A stretch of DNA of 64,000 nt from NCBI GenBank assembly GCA_022885665.1, contig JAGQDJ010000080.1:62001-126000 (forward strand), given 5' to 3'. Below the pieces are notes generated by a model that saw only the letters and a program-made list of their open reading frames with translations, ran no database searches and was not told where the DNA came from. This stretch comes from Triops longicaudatus. Its lineage: Eukaryota > Arthropoda > Branchiopoda > Notostraca > Triopsidae. The first letter of the stretch is position 1, and each line of letters begins with the position of its first letter. Shown here piece after piece: positions 12,798-24,323 of the stretch. The translations under genes were made by a program, and so were the position numbers.

Positions 12798-13575
12798 TTA
12801 ACCCGTTAGGCGCCATTGTTCCCAAATGGGAACAACAGTTTGAAAAATTCTCTCGCTGTTCGGTTAACATCTTATGCTATGTAACTTTAAGTGTGTGAAC
12901 TAATGAGACCGAAGTTACTCCAGTAGCCTTTTTTTACTCTTAATGTGACGTGTTTTTTGCTGTGTAAAAATCGAAAGTTGGGAAAAATTTGTGAAAAATA
13001 ACGACTCCGAGTTTTCACCACGCAAAAAATTAGCGATTCAATCTTTTCAAATAATCATAATTGAATTCACAAAGCGAGATACAGAGGTAAGATATAAAGA
13101 ACAAACAAGGTTAAAATATTCTATGGTACCTTATCAGGAACGGAAAATTTGTGGATATTCCCATTTGGGAACACTGGCGGGAACTGTAAGCTCCTTTCCC
13201 ATGTTTGCAAGACCTTCTTCATAGGAACCGACCACGGTGCCCCTTTGTATGTTTTTGGATAAGAAGTCAAGTTAAAGACATTTTAGTGTTCTATGCAACA
13301 CACTCCAATTTCCGTAAAGAAACTTCCTAACCATATACTTTTAAGACATTTTGTTATTTTCACGCGCGCTTATGCATGCCCGAGACTTAGGCTAAACGGA
13401 CGGTCGCTAACACTACCCGCCAGCGTTCCCGTTTGGGAACATCCAGTATCTCCGGGCCGCTACTTAGGAAAATTCTGAAAAAGTTCACATGTTCTCAGGT
13501 TTTCCTATAATAGCGAACCGTTGAATTTTACCGAGCTGCTCCAAGGGGATTTATGTGCGGCACTTAGAGGGTTAA
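12798..13575. mobile_element. piggyBac-like non-autonomous DNA transposon with TTAA duplications
   Basis: The element is bounded on both sides by TTAA (12798-12801 and 13572-13575), the target duplicated by piggyBac transposases. The left end begins CCCGTTAGGCGCC and the right end, read inward on the minus strand, begins CCCTCTAAGTGCC, so the terminal inverted repeats match at 9 of 13 positions including the CCC typical of the superfamily. The 770-bp body has no transposase frame. It contains three near-palindromes of the form TTCCC-nnn-TGGGAA at 12818-12833, 13158-13172 and 13425-13440. The size and absence of coding capacity indicate a MITE or an internally deleted copy mobilised in trans. 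Confidence 0.75.
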
Positions 13576-15570
13576 TGATTGTTACCGACAGCTACAACAT
13601 TGTGCTGACAGAGCAGCCCTCTAGCGAATAGGATGTGTAGCTGTAGCAATTCTCGTAGCGATGGTAAAATTCGCTGTTGCCTGATGCAGTTCGCTTGCGT
13701 CCTTTTTTCACATACTTCAGTACTCAAACATGTCTGTTTATGACTGAAATACTTTGTAGTAATCCTTCCATTCACTTATTTAAGTACTTCTGCGTAAACA
13801 GGGTATATTGAAAACTGCGGAAACCTACAGAAGCATTCGAAGTGAATCTGCGGAACTATTTTAAGCATAAGAAAGAAGGCGTTCCACACTTTTGTTTTGT
13901 TTGTAGTAAAATCACTTTTTTCTCCCAAATGGTGCTCTTCGGCAACACATCTTAATATCTTGATCTATACGTATTGCTTAGCAGTCGCACCTGTAGTCCG
14001 GTTTATAACGCAGTGCTTCGCAATAATTTTCGCCCATTCCCCAAAGCCACCAATCAGAGAGATTCAATTAGTCTGTCCAGCACAAAGTCGACGAAAGAGT
14101 AAAAATTAAAAATAACGAAGAAAATTAAGCTTACGACTGTAATATATAAAGCTGAAAGATAGGACAATCGCAAGTTTGATAAATTCAAGCCATTTTGCGC
14201 AAACTAGTCAACATTTAATCTGACGTTATCGACTACAAAGTTTTGAATTGCCATATCTAAAGCACGTGACCGTGATCGTGACTTTTGGAGAAAATGTTAT
14301 GAAACAAATTTTTAATGGACGCGTTTCATTTCAGCTTTTTTGAAGAGTTATTTTGAAAATTCATCTTGAAGGTTACAGTAGTCCTTTTAAGCATGCTCGT
14401 AGCCAGAATGTCCGTTGGGAGTGGGATTCACTGTGCCTTTTTTGGTTATTTGGTTTTCACTTGTGTCTACTATTACAAAATAAAAGTTTCGGGGGTGGGG
14501 ATAAAGCCCCTAACACCACGGGCCAGGTGGCCTGATCGTAAGACATCTCTTATAGAGAGAGCAAAACTCATAACCATCCGTAACGGAGTTACCGCTTATG
14601 GTAATTCACTAAGCTTCTGGAGATATTGCTCTAAGTTTAAATGCTGCATTTGACTTTATTTTTGTCAAATGTCAACTAAAAGGTGCCACAATAGCCAGAG
14701 GTGCTCACGGTCAAATTACGTGGGAACTGGCGTGCGAGTGTTCGTGAAATTTTTTGCTGTTTTTCAACACGTTTCTTGTAGTAAAGTCTGTAACTTAACT
14801 AAATTGTAATAAGCCTGAGAGCTTTTTAAGAATACTGAGTAGTAAATTAACTACACTGAACCTGCAATATTTTCAGCTTATTAGTGCCGAACGTATAAAC
14901 TCTGTTCTGGCCATTACAAGACGACTTGTTTTCTAAAAATTATGTCGTAGAAATTCATGAAATCATTGAGCTGTTTTTGTGATGTCACTCTCCGAGTTTT
15001 GCCACATGGTCTGGAAGGACAATTACTCTTCAACGCTTCGTTGTGGTCCGAGAATTTTTACAAACATTTCTTTAAGTGCTAAATGTAACGGTACTCAAAC
15101 ATTTTCAATATCGTTAGAGTTTTGAAAGTTTCTTAGCTGCGGTTGAGAAATTATCTTCGCAAGCTCGCCTTGTTATTTGTCGTAAGAGCTTTTCCTTCAC
15201 AGTGGCCTTTAAAACTTTATTTTCGAACATGTTTCCTAGAACTCGGATATTTTATTCACTTGGCGAAAATATATTAACAATGTTTTGTAAACTAACTTGA
15301 CGGTTTGCATTAGAAACTGCAGTGTATTGTTTTGTTGTCGAAACTTCACAGTGAAAAGTTTGAGCAGTATTGATAAAACCGTTTGAGCCGTTTTACATGT
15401 AATTTCCCTTTACCTCGATTAGGTAACCCGTAAACTAAAACAAAAATTTAGGCAAGCGCAACTTAAATGGCATGTAAGGCAAACATTTTTTTTCAGTTCA
15501 ATCGGACTGAAGATCTGCGCAGAACCAAATTTCAATTTTCTTTGAGACGGGCTCCATTACTCAAAGTTAA
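13576..15570. other. Gene-free stretch upstream of the orphan gene
   Basis: No supported coding exon, RNA gene or clear repeat was found. It contains ordinary AT-rich sequence and scattered short reading frames without splice signals. Confidence 0.45.
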
Positions 15571-15870
15571 GTGACTTTTACCCAACTTTGGGTAATTTAC
15601 CCACTGTTGAGAAGCATTGATTTAACGAAATCAACAATTTCCAGAATATGTGCAATTGAATTAACAGACATCGAGCCCAAGTGGATAAATGCTTCACTGG
15701 ACTGGTTTGAGGAGGGTGCCTATGTCTTTTGTTCTTCATTTTATCCGAGGCATGACTCCTTGTGCGAATGCTTGGTAAGAAGTTATAAAACCAGTCATCA
15801 AATTATGCAATTCAAACGGGTTGTTGAGCAGAGAATGCAATTGTCTCGTGTAGTGGACGGTTGGCTTAAA

Positions 15871-15905
15871 TCCTTTATAAGGGTCCGGTATGCATGAAAA
15901 GCAGT
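15871..15905 (+). promoter_or_regulatory. Predicted TATA box and start region of the orphan gene
   Basis: A TATA-like word (CTTTATAAGGG, 15873-15883) lies about 25 bases upstream of a CAGTC initiator-like sequence near 15902, the spacing expected for an arthropod core promoter. It precedes the gene at 16106-17638 and would give a short 5' non-coding exon, spliced to the strong acceptor ending at 16104. No expression evidence is available. Confidence 0.4.
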
Positions 15906-16105
15906 CACATCAGCGCCATAACAAGAACTGTTGGGAGTAGCATTGCTGCACTACCAATTAAGGAATTCCTTGCCGCAACCGTAGCAACAGTATACTGCGA
16001 AAGCGTAGGAACTGGGAATCTAATCCAGTGTACCTGTTCTGTGTCAATTTGTCTTTACTTCTTTCATATTTTGACCATGTTCCTACTGTGTTTTATTATT
16101 CCAGG

Positions 16106-17638
16106 ATGTTTAACTTACAGCCCAACGCCCCAGAATTCTACGTGTATCGAGAATGGACAACATACCGCAGGTCCGAACCGCACCATAATTTTCGAACACC
16201 ATATTATGCGTCTATCGCCTTGGATTCGAAACATTTGCCAGAAGCTTTCGACCATTCCTCCCAAGCCAGCTTTCGCCAGCCGCGTAATACAGCTCCGCAC
16301 CCGGAAAATAGTGACAGTGCCACGTGCCCTCAACTCCAATGCCATATGACACATTCTGGATCCGACATTTCAACCCACGTTCCCTTTTCTCAATTGCTGA
16401 ACCTGGATTACGATGATCTGAAAAGCCGAATCAAAGATCCTGAGCTGCGCGACACGATTTGGGCTTACAAACAAGGAATCCAACTTTCTTCTTCGGCAAA
16501 ACAACCGGAATTCAACATTTCGCCAGCCCAAGCTTCTTACGCGCGAACCCCTGACAGTATTTCACGCCTCGAAAGCAACCAACAATTGTGGACCAGAAAC
16601 CTTACGCCCCGTAAAGGTAGCTTTGCCGAAAGTGAAATTTCGACCGACGGCTCCGTTTTGGACAGTCTGATGGCTCTCCAACGCGAAAGTAACCACAGCT
16701 TTGATTTCGTCTCCGCTCGCAGCCCAACATTTTCTACATGCTTCTTTGATCGCAACGTCTTTGAACGTCACTATAATACGCGAGATGAAGAAGAGCACAC
16801 GAGTGACACGAACATCTTTCATTCTGACGCTGTCACCAACGATACCGTTTTCCAGTTCCCTGAAATGCACACTAATGAGCTTGTGCCGGAACCGCTGTAC
16901 CCTATCTCTGACACGGTGTCAAACCTTGCTCACGTTCCACTGAATCTTTATCCGTCAAGAAATGGAGTGGAACAAGAGGAAGAAGCAAAATCGAGCCTTT
17001 CAAGATTAAACGAAAGAGAAGAGCCTTGTAAGTATCTTGAGTGCGTGGCTGAGCCAGAATCGTTGCCACGTACAGTTGTGGTAGGTGGAAATGAGCCCGT
17101 GATTGTCCGCAAACCGCCGGATACCGGTTTACAAGTGGAAATACCGCTGCTATTACTGCGTTCTCGGCGAGTCTTCAGATCTCAAGTCGTTCACCGCGGA
17201 ACACGTTCCACACTAAGCGTGCCGTCCAATGACGTAACAGTCTCACTTTCATTCAAAAACAACTCCTCTTTGATAAGATATTGTTGTATCTAGGTAAACA
17301 TTTATGCGGGTGATGGAACACCTTCCTGGAGGGCTATTAAGTGGGCTTACGCAACAGAATTGCAACAGCAGAGAGGTTTGACAACACCCTTGGTGCCCTT
17401 ACTGGCCGAGTAAGAGCTAGTTACCAAAAGTCTCACTATTGGCTTTTAAAACTAACGGAGCGTAATTCTTAGGAACGACGTGCTCGCGTGGGCTAAACGC
17501 CCCAAGCGACAACGCCACAAACGCCCCGTTTCGTTCCCTGAGCCGGAGCTGGTGAGTTTGCCTGCCACTCGAGGGGAAAAACTGACGAAGCTTCATTTAG
17601 AGCAAGCTATGCGTTTCAAGCATCAACTGTCACGTTGA
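16106..17638 (+). CDS. Unrecognised protein, three coding exons, 469 aa
   Basis: Reconstructed as 16106-17233, 17294-17409 and 17473-17638, with introns of 60 and 63 bp, all GT-AG and in phase (0 and 2). The first ATG lies one base after a good 3' splice site (TTATTATTCCAG), so a 5' non-coding exon is likely. The protein starts MFNLQPNAPEFYVYREWTT, is mostly polar with Ser/Thr-rich and acidic tracts, and has no signal peptide or membrane segment. The C-terminal exons encode VNIYAGDGTPSWRAIKWAY, then a very basic KRPKRQRHKR and an amphipathic end (LTKLHLEQAMRFKHQLSR). Without splicing the first exon would end at a TAG at 17291-17293. A 57-bp piece at 17028-17084 has GTAAGT and AG ends and could be an optional in-frame intron. 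No family is recognised; the basic cluster hints at nuclear localisation, which is inference. Confidence 0.7.
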
Positions 17639-18241
17639 CTCGAGTTAACCTATTGAACCTTTAAATGGTTTTCGTTCATTGCCGTTAAGTTCGTTCTCAC
17701 CATTATTAGTTTACGCGTTCTCTTTTTAGTATTGTGGCGTAGGAAACATTATCCCTATTGTACTGTGCTATTTTCAATTACATTTCGTTTCTTATTTGCA
17801 ATAAGCGAAAATTTTGTGCTGTCTGAGTTAAATGTAATACACAGTACCATAATGAAGAAAAACGCTATTGTTAACTGGTATTTCGTTCTCGTATAATTGT
17901 GTGTAGGGAATTTTAGCACTATTGTATTTCCTTTTCACACGTCTCGACTACAACACGTCACGTTATTTAAATTTAAAAAAAAAAATAGACAGGAGAGAAT
18001 TGGTACTAAACATTACTTTTCCACTAACCGCAGAATTCACTTGGTTCTAAAAATAATAGGAAATAAATCTGCCTAGAGCAAGTGTGGGCAGGACATCATG
18101 ACTGAAGTAACTTGACGAAGGGCAAGGCTACTTTAAATTTATTTATATAAGAAGGAGGAATAGGATTAATGGATGTAAGACTCTGCTCAAGAAGGACCTC
18201 TGCACTGAAGGATCTCTTCAAAGAAAACTCAGCTCGACGAT
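17639..18241. other. Intergenic region between the orphan gene and the basigin 3' end
   Basis: AT-rich sequence without a supported gene. Overlapping TTTATT words at its end and just beyond (18242-18253), and near 18137, are AATAAA-type signals on the minus strand and may serve the basigin transcript. Confidence 0.5.
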
Positions 18242-18253
18242 TTTATTTATTCC
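18242..18253 (-). terminator. Candidate poly(A) signal of basigin
   Basis: On the minus strand the sequence reads AATAAATAAAA about 160 bases after the basigin stop codon at 18415. It contains the canonical AATAAA hexamer. A second candidate lies near 18137. Which is used cannot be decided from sequence. Confidence 0.45.
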
Positions 18254-18414
18254 TATGTCGTACTTCGGAGCTTTTGCCGCCATCTACTGCGTTTTTCCTA
18301 AAGAACGGTGAAACGAAAATGGCGCGAATGAGTCCACCATCATTTGCATTTAAATCAATAAGGGAAAGAATTTTTTCAATAAATTTCGGTTATCTTTATC
18401 ACAGCATGCGCTAC

Positions 18415-21400
18415 TTACTGCTCAACAACATTATCGGCGTCGTCTTCCAACTCAGCCTTGCTGCGTTTCCTTTCGTAGATGAAGATGATGGTGCACAAAA
18501 TGGCCACCTCAGCGCAAATGCCTAAGAAAGGCCACAAAGCGGCGAGCTTGTCTAAACAATAAGACTTTTCGGTTCTATTCTCAAAAATAAAACAATGTAA
18601 AGATTTACCCTTCACGCGAACGGTGATATTGTCACTTTCATACAAATCACCATCGGCGACTTGGCAAGTGTATACGCCGTAATCTTCCATAACAGTTTCA
18701 GCAATGAACAAGATGGAGTTTTCTACTCCATTCATGCTTTCAAAAGTCACACGACCTTGCAAATCCTCGGGCTCTGGGAGGGTCTTGTTATCTGTGAAGA
18801 TTGAATTATTACCCTGCTGGCGACCACTTCATAATTCAATCATTAACCAACTAAGCTTCCCGTTCCTAACACCAGAAGGAACTATTATGGCTGCTCACAT
18901 TAAAAGATATCGTTTCATAGCGATACTTCGATCACAAATTAAGAATTAACTTCCGCAACCTTATTTTAAATACTTTCTACTGCAATTTCTGCATTTATAT
19001 GCAAAAAATGCAGAAGAAAGTATTAAAATAAGGTTGCAGAAACTAATTTATTTACCAATTCTGGCATGATATCCAAACGTTTTACGCGTATTTTAAGCGT
19101 TTCTTTTTCGTTTAGCAATGTCTAGATGTCTTTTTCGCGTACTGTTTCTGTTCGAGTATAATCGTTCGTCTTGAAAATTATCCGCTTTACGTGCGCATAT
19201 ATTGTTTGGAAATCGCGTAATAAAAACAAACGACGTATTATGGCTGTTATTTCAGTAGAACCTCTGGCGGCGTGATCGTAAAGCTTACTTCGGCATTTGT
19301 TTAAGTAACTAGCTTACTTTTGAACCACTGAATCCTTAGCGAATCTTTCCCAGTGACATTGCAGGACAAACGCAGCTTTTCACCTTCGATGACATTCACC
19401 GAAGCACCTTGTCCGATCTTGGCTTTGAGGGGCACTAAACCGAAGAAATGGACACGTTAGTATTTTCATGAAGGATCTGGAAAACAATAGAAACTTTGCA
19501 AGAAAACTTCATGGCTGTTGCTATCAAAGTCGGCATTGGCCAGTTTGCACCGGTAAACACCAGTATCGCTCGAGATAGACTTTTCAATTTTCAAAGAATG
19601 GTTGGCCATAACGCTGATTCTGCCCTCCTCGGGGATTTCGAGCCTTTCATTATCTTTGAACCTAAGATGACAAATACGTAATGTTAGTGTAAAGTTGGCG
19701 GATGTAAAACAATATGTCTTTTCCGTTACCATTCAACTTGAGCATCTGGGTTTTGCGTTGCATTACAATCAATAATGGTTGTGTGGTGGTGACGGATTTC
19801 AATCACATGGGAATCGTGCTTTTCTGCAAGGACATTAACCAAACGCGAGTATTAGACCCACCATTTTCAAGGCAAATTCGAAGCATCAAGTTACCCAAGA
19901 CTACATCACCCAATAACATCACCAAAAGCCTATTCAAATTTGACTTCGATTTTATCTACAAGCCCTACGCTTATCAACAAACTTTCTTGCTTGATTAGAT
20001 ATTTGGACCAAACGGGGCCAACGTCTCTACCCGAAGATTTGTCTAGCGCTACGATAAGCGATCAAAGAAAATTCGGGTCAGATTCAAAAGTCACCGTCTC
20101 TGGAACCCACAACAATGGTATGGCCTTTACGAAACAAATCGTTGCATCGATACAAGCCTGTATGCTCATACTTCGCTTCAGGGACAATCAAACGCGATAG
20201 AATATGTTGTCCTTCGCCATTTTCACGGAAGGCGTCTTCCACAATAAACTCAGCCTTTTCATTGTTGCTTTTACTCATAACATCCTAGATAACATGTTGG
20301 AAAACACAAAACCAAAGCTGTTCGTTCTGAAAGTTCGTTAACGTACATATAAAAATAAACAATGGTGAAAGTAAGCCAAAATACCCATGGAATATCCTCG
20401 AGGTCTTCCGCGAGACCACGATACAGAATTGGGCCAATAATATGGTCATTTAAGGTCCATTGCAAACGTAACGGATCTGATAAAGGGATTCGACAAAGAA
20501 TTTGGAAAGGCTCCCCGACTTGGATGCGCGTTTTGCCCGTGTAAGTAGGTTCTGAAGAAAAACCTGCAGTTAAGAATAACTTATGCAACGACGACATAAT
20601 CTTGCACCAGCCAGAAGGACTACGCCTAAGGGAAGACAAACACGCTTGACTTGGTCAATAGAAACCAAGAAATAGCTAAACGTGCTTGGGCATTTCTAAG
20701 CAGCAAAACTTGGTAATTAGCTATGGTAAACAGCACATGGCTATTTTCAACTTTTTACTCAGCGGTTTACAAACCCGGTCACGAAGTTACGCCGTCACAG
20801 TATAACGTTCGCCTTCTAGATCAAAAATGAGTTTTAACTCTTTCGTACCGCGGTTGTAAGGGACATGAAAATGCCATGAAAATTATTACACTCCCGATCT
20901 TGTCACACCCCCGGTTCCTTTGCGGTAAAACTTAACCGTTAATGTCTTTAAAGAAAATTTTCTTAAGAGAGGTTCTCTCTTACATCTGCGATCGACCGCA
21001 AACATCTAGTTAAGTCTTACATTTGGTTCTGCAACAACAGGGGAGAAAAACTAATTATGGCTTGTGAGCAACTTTCCCTTACAAAAAGGTCTCTCTTACA
21101 GACGGGTTGAATTGAACCTATATACAGGTTTTTATTAAATGCGGTTAAGCTACTGTAGAACTTCACGGTCGCAGCATTAACATCAAATTTTTCTACAGGA
21201 TGGTCTCCCTTACATCGAGTTTGACTGCATGCTCAGCAAGAGCTAAATATTACTACAAAACGGATGATTATTTAAATACGCACATTTAGATCCGAGTTTA
21301 ACCAGAATGAAAGGACATATTATCAGTTGCTAAAATAACCGGGACTCTTGGGCAATATTAGATCAACTCGACTTGTGCTTACTAGCTGCGTAACAAACAG

Positions 21401-21531
21401 CTGCTAGTACTGAAAGGGTAGAAGGTGGTAAAGTTACGAATTTGGTACTTTTTATAAAGCTCTAACGTACCACAAAACACAGCAGTAGCCAAAAAGAGGC
21501 ACGAAAGTGCCAAAGAGGCGAAATTGGCCAT
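18415..21531 (-). CDS. Bsg: Basigin (CD147-like), three-Ig membrane glycoprotein
   Basis: Eight coding exons: 21531-21471, 20563-20385, 20284-20095, 19823-19730, 19661-19495, 19434-19318, 18791-18609, 18551-18415; phases agree throughout, giving 375 aa. Residues 1-20 are a signal peptide (MANFASLALSCLFLATAVFC). Three Ig domains follow, with Cys pairs 44/127, 163/213 and 255/312 and core Trp at 56, 175 and 267. The single membrane segment (about 333-355) has the family signature AALWPFLGICAEVAILC with Glu345 inside the membrane, then a basic stop (ERKR) and a short acidic tail. Several N-glycosylation motifs (NHS, NVT, NKT, NIT) are present. In animals basigin escorts monocarboxylate transporters to the plasma membrane and takes part in cell contacts. 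Three Ig domains resemble the long vertebrate isoform. Intron 1 (21470-20564) carries a repeated motif described separately. Confidence 0.93.
20970..21215 (-). repeat. Five TGTAAG-type words in basigin intron 1
   Basis: On the minus (transcribed) strand the words TGTAAGGGAGACC, TGTAAGAGAGACC, TGTAAGGGAAAG, TGTAAGACTTAAC and TGTAAGAGAGAACC occur within 250 bases. Each begins like a 5' splice site (GTAAGA or GTAAGG). They look like diverged copies of one unit. A larger array of the same type lies in the plus-strand casein kinase intron at 28.38-29.15 kb, also in the sense direction. Confidence 0.5.
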
Positions 21532-22584
21532 CTTGTTTCACACACTGGGAAGAAGTTAAAATCAGGCAGTCCTTGCCTCCCTCAAAAGTCCCGAATACGC
21601 ACGGTGGCACGACCACACCAACAGGACACTTCTTACAAAATGGCTGTGAATGCCGAGCTGCGAAGCGCTTTTCATCGGCGGCCACGATAACACTGGCCCG
21701 ACCGTTTCGGTAATTTATTGTCTCTGTTTAGCTAGTAATTCGATGCACACTCGTATCACATTACAGTTAAGTGGAGTTTTTCAAATAACATTTATGTTAG
21801 CATCCAGATTGATAAAGTTGCATAAATATTTTTTGTAGCTGATTTTGGACGAATAAGGTTCATTAGTGCTCTTAATTAAACAAGGGATACGTTTTTGGAT
21901 GTCACGAAACCAAACCGTGTATATCGAACCTTAGTAGTGGTTGCAAGTATTTTCTGAAAATCGCGGAATACGAGGAAATACTATAAAAGAGAGCTAAGTC
22001 AAAACCTTTGGGACGAAAAATTCAAAAATAAACTCGATTCGCACGCATTGGAATATGACTGTTAATTAGTTCTCAATTAACTAAGCGAAATGTTTTGGGC
22101 TAAACTAGACTTGCTTTCCGCACTGTGTAGTATGCAATACTGTTTTGAACACCCGACAAAACAGTTTTTCGTAGTCAGAAGTTAATTTTCCGCTTTTCTT
22201 TGCTTGATGGTTCTCTGGAAATGCAAAGTAAGACACTCCATTCCAAAACTGGGTAACGCATACTAGAAAAGGGAGTATTAAAGATAAGTTCGAAGCACTC
22301 CAGTACTTTGCGTAAAATCATGCATAAATGCATAGAGTAGCAAATATTTCGTAATATGACGTGGTAAAGAAGACCTCGCGTAAGTGTAAAATCTCATTTG
22401 CCATGAAAGCCGAGAGACGCTGCAACTGCCTGATTCGCCGGACAGAATTTCAGGACACCTAACTGGCGGGGTTTATTCTCAAGAGGCGCGGCAAGATTTG
22501 TTGTTATTGATCGTCCCCAAGAATTCGAGTTAAAGTTTCTTTCCTCATTCCATATTTTCCTGCCGGACTATTCTACCTTCTCTA
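21532..22584. other. Head-to-head intergenic region between basigin and GNB5
   Basis: About 1.05 kb separates the two divergent start codons, so both promoters should lie here. No clear TATA box was found close to either ATG. A 15-base word, GGCGGG-TTTATTCT with one variable base, at about 22464 recurs near 28256 inside the casein kinase intron. Confidence 0.5.
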
Positions 22585-24316
22585 ATGGCGTCCGAGGTTT
22601 GCTTAAGAAGTGATAATTCTGAAAATTATGAAACTCTATTGAAAGAAGTAGAACATCTGAAATCTCGACTTGAAGAGGAGCGACAAAAGCTCAACGATGT
22701 TGCCCGTAAGATATTCGGTTATTTATCAGTGATTACCTTAATTGTTCCCTTTGTTTTCCTCGCCTGCAGTGTCTACTGTATCTCAACGCTTGGAAAATAT
22801 TAGTTTGATGAACATTAAGCCGAGAAGAGTCTTAAAAGGCCACCAAGCTAAAGTACTGTGCGCCGATTGGTCTTTGGACAAACGTCATGTCGTTTCTTCT
22901 TCCCAGGTATGTTTATCCCTAAATGTGAAAAAATTGACACTATTTTCCACTTAAATTCCTTTATCTTTCTCTTAAATATAGGATGGTAAAATGATAATTT
23001 GGGATGCATTCACTACCAATAAAGAGCATGCGGTAACTATGCCAACCACTTGGGTGATGGCGTGTGCTTATGCTCCTGGTGGGAACATGGTGGCTTGCGG
23101 GTACTCTCGCTTCATTCTTCCCTTCTGGCTTCTATTTGTTCTGCATGCGTAGTTTTACCGTTCTCAAAGGTTTCTAGCTTGTTTCAAAAAGGTAGATTCC
23201 CAGCGGATGGCACATCAATTCTTGCCATATCGGTCTTTTTTCGTGTCATTTGTTCCACTAATTCACGGAGTTCTTCATTGTTACAGGGGCTTGGATAACA
23301 AAGTCACGGTATATCCTTTAAGTCTGGACGAAGACGTTTCGTCCAAACGTCGTACTGTAGGCACACATACTTCTTACGTTTCCTGTTGCACATTCCCGAA
23401 CTCCGATCAGCAAGTAAACATTGATAAATACAATAAAAGCGGACTTACCATTTTTGAAAAAAAAAAATCCTATTTCAGATTCTCACTGGAAGTGGCGATT
23501 CAACATGTGCATTGTGGGACGTCGAATCGGGTCAGTTGCTTCAGTCTTTCCATGGACATCAAGCAGACGTTATGGCATTGGACCTTGCGCCATCTGAAAC
23601 AGGGAACACATTCGTTTCCGGAGTATGAAAATGTAATTTTTCCTTGTTTTCCTGCTTTTTTATTACAATATTGTAGGGTTGCGACAAAACGGCTCTTGTG
23701 TGGGACATGCGTACCGGTCAACGCGTTCAAGTGTTTGAAGGGCACGATGCGGACATCAACGCTGTCAAGTTTTACCCCAGTGGGGAAGCTATTGCTACTG
23801 GGTCGGATGATTCTACTGTAAGAAAAAATGACCGCTTTGAAGGCTTTTCTTGTAGTAGTATTTTTATTTTCTATTTATTTGTTTTCTTATTTGTGTACCA
23901 TTGCAGTGCCGGCTCTTTGACTTGCGAGCTGACCGGGAAGTTGCTGTGTACTCGAAGGAAAGTATAATCTTTGGCGTCAATGCGGTGGATTTTTCTGTTA
24001 GCGGTAAGAAAAAAGTTGATGACGTTTCCGTCTGGCGCGATATTTATTACATAACTTGTGTATACAAACATGTCAGGGCGTCTCCTTTTCGCTGGCTACA
24101 ACGACTACACCGTTAATGTGTGGGACACGCTCAAGTGCACACGTATTACCATTCTTTATGGTCATGAAAACCGAGTGTCCTGTCTTAAAGTGTCACCGGA
24201 CGGGACTTCTATTTGTACGGGTTCCTGGGATTTCACTTTACGGGTATTTTTCCCCCTTGATATTTCATTTACGGCTTGAAATAATTGTATTGTCTATCCA
24301 ACAGGTCTGGGCCTAA
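22585..24316 (+). CDS. GNB5: Guanine nucleotide-binding protein subunit beta-5
   Basis: Nine coding exons: 22585-22705, 22770-22906, 22982-23100, 23287-23413, 23479-23622, 23677-23817, 23907-24003, 24077-24243, 24305-24316; all phases agree and give 354 aa, the size of the short vertebrate form. An N-terminal coiled coil (LLKEVEHLKSRLEEERQKL) is followed by seven WD40 repeats. Family-specific stretches include TTWVMACAYAP, ALWDVESGQLLQSFHGH, LDLAPSETGNTFVSGGCDK, RADREVAVYSKESIIFG and RLLFAGYNDYT, ending in VWA. Beta-5 pairs with the G-gamma-like domain of R7-type RGS proteins rather than ordinary G-gamma and regulates G-alpha-o signalling in neurons. The last exon is only 12 nt (VWA plus stop). 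The gene is complete and its introns are short (54-186 bp). Confidence 0.96.
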
Positions 24317-24317
24317 T

Positions 24318-24323
24318 AATAAA
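24318..24323 (+). terminator. AATAAA one base after the GNB5 stop codon
   Basis: The canonical poly(A) hexamer starts one base after the stop codon at 24314-24316. If used, the 3' untranslated region would be only about 20-30 bases. Other hexamers further downstream (for example near 24645) may be used instead. Confidence 0.45.

Noticed and set aside
15571..15897. Open frame of 108 codons upstream of the orphan gene
   Set aside because: No family resemblance; it overlaps the predicted TATA box and does not join the 16106 exon in a convincing way.
17028..17084. Possible 57-base intron inside the orphan gene's first exon
   Set aside because: It has GTAAGT and AG ends but a poor pyrimidine tract and a length divisible by three without stops, so the coding reading is kept; noted as optional.
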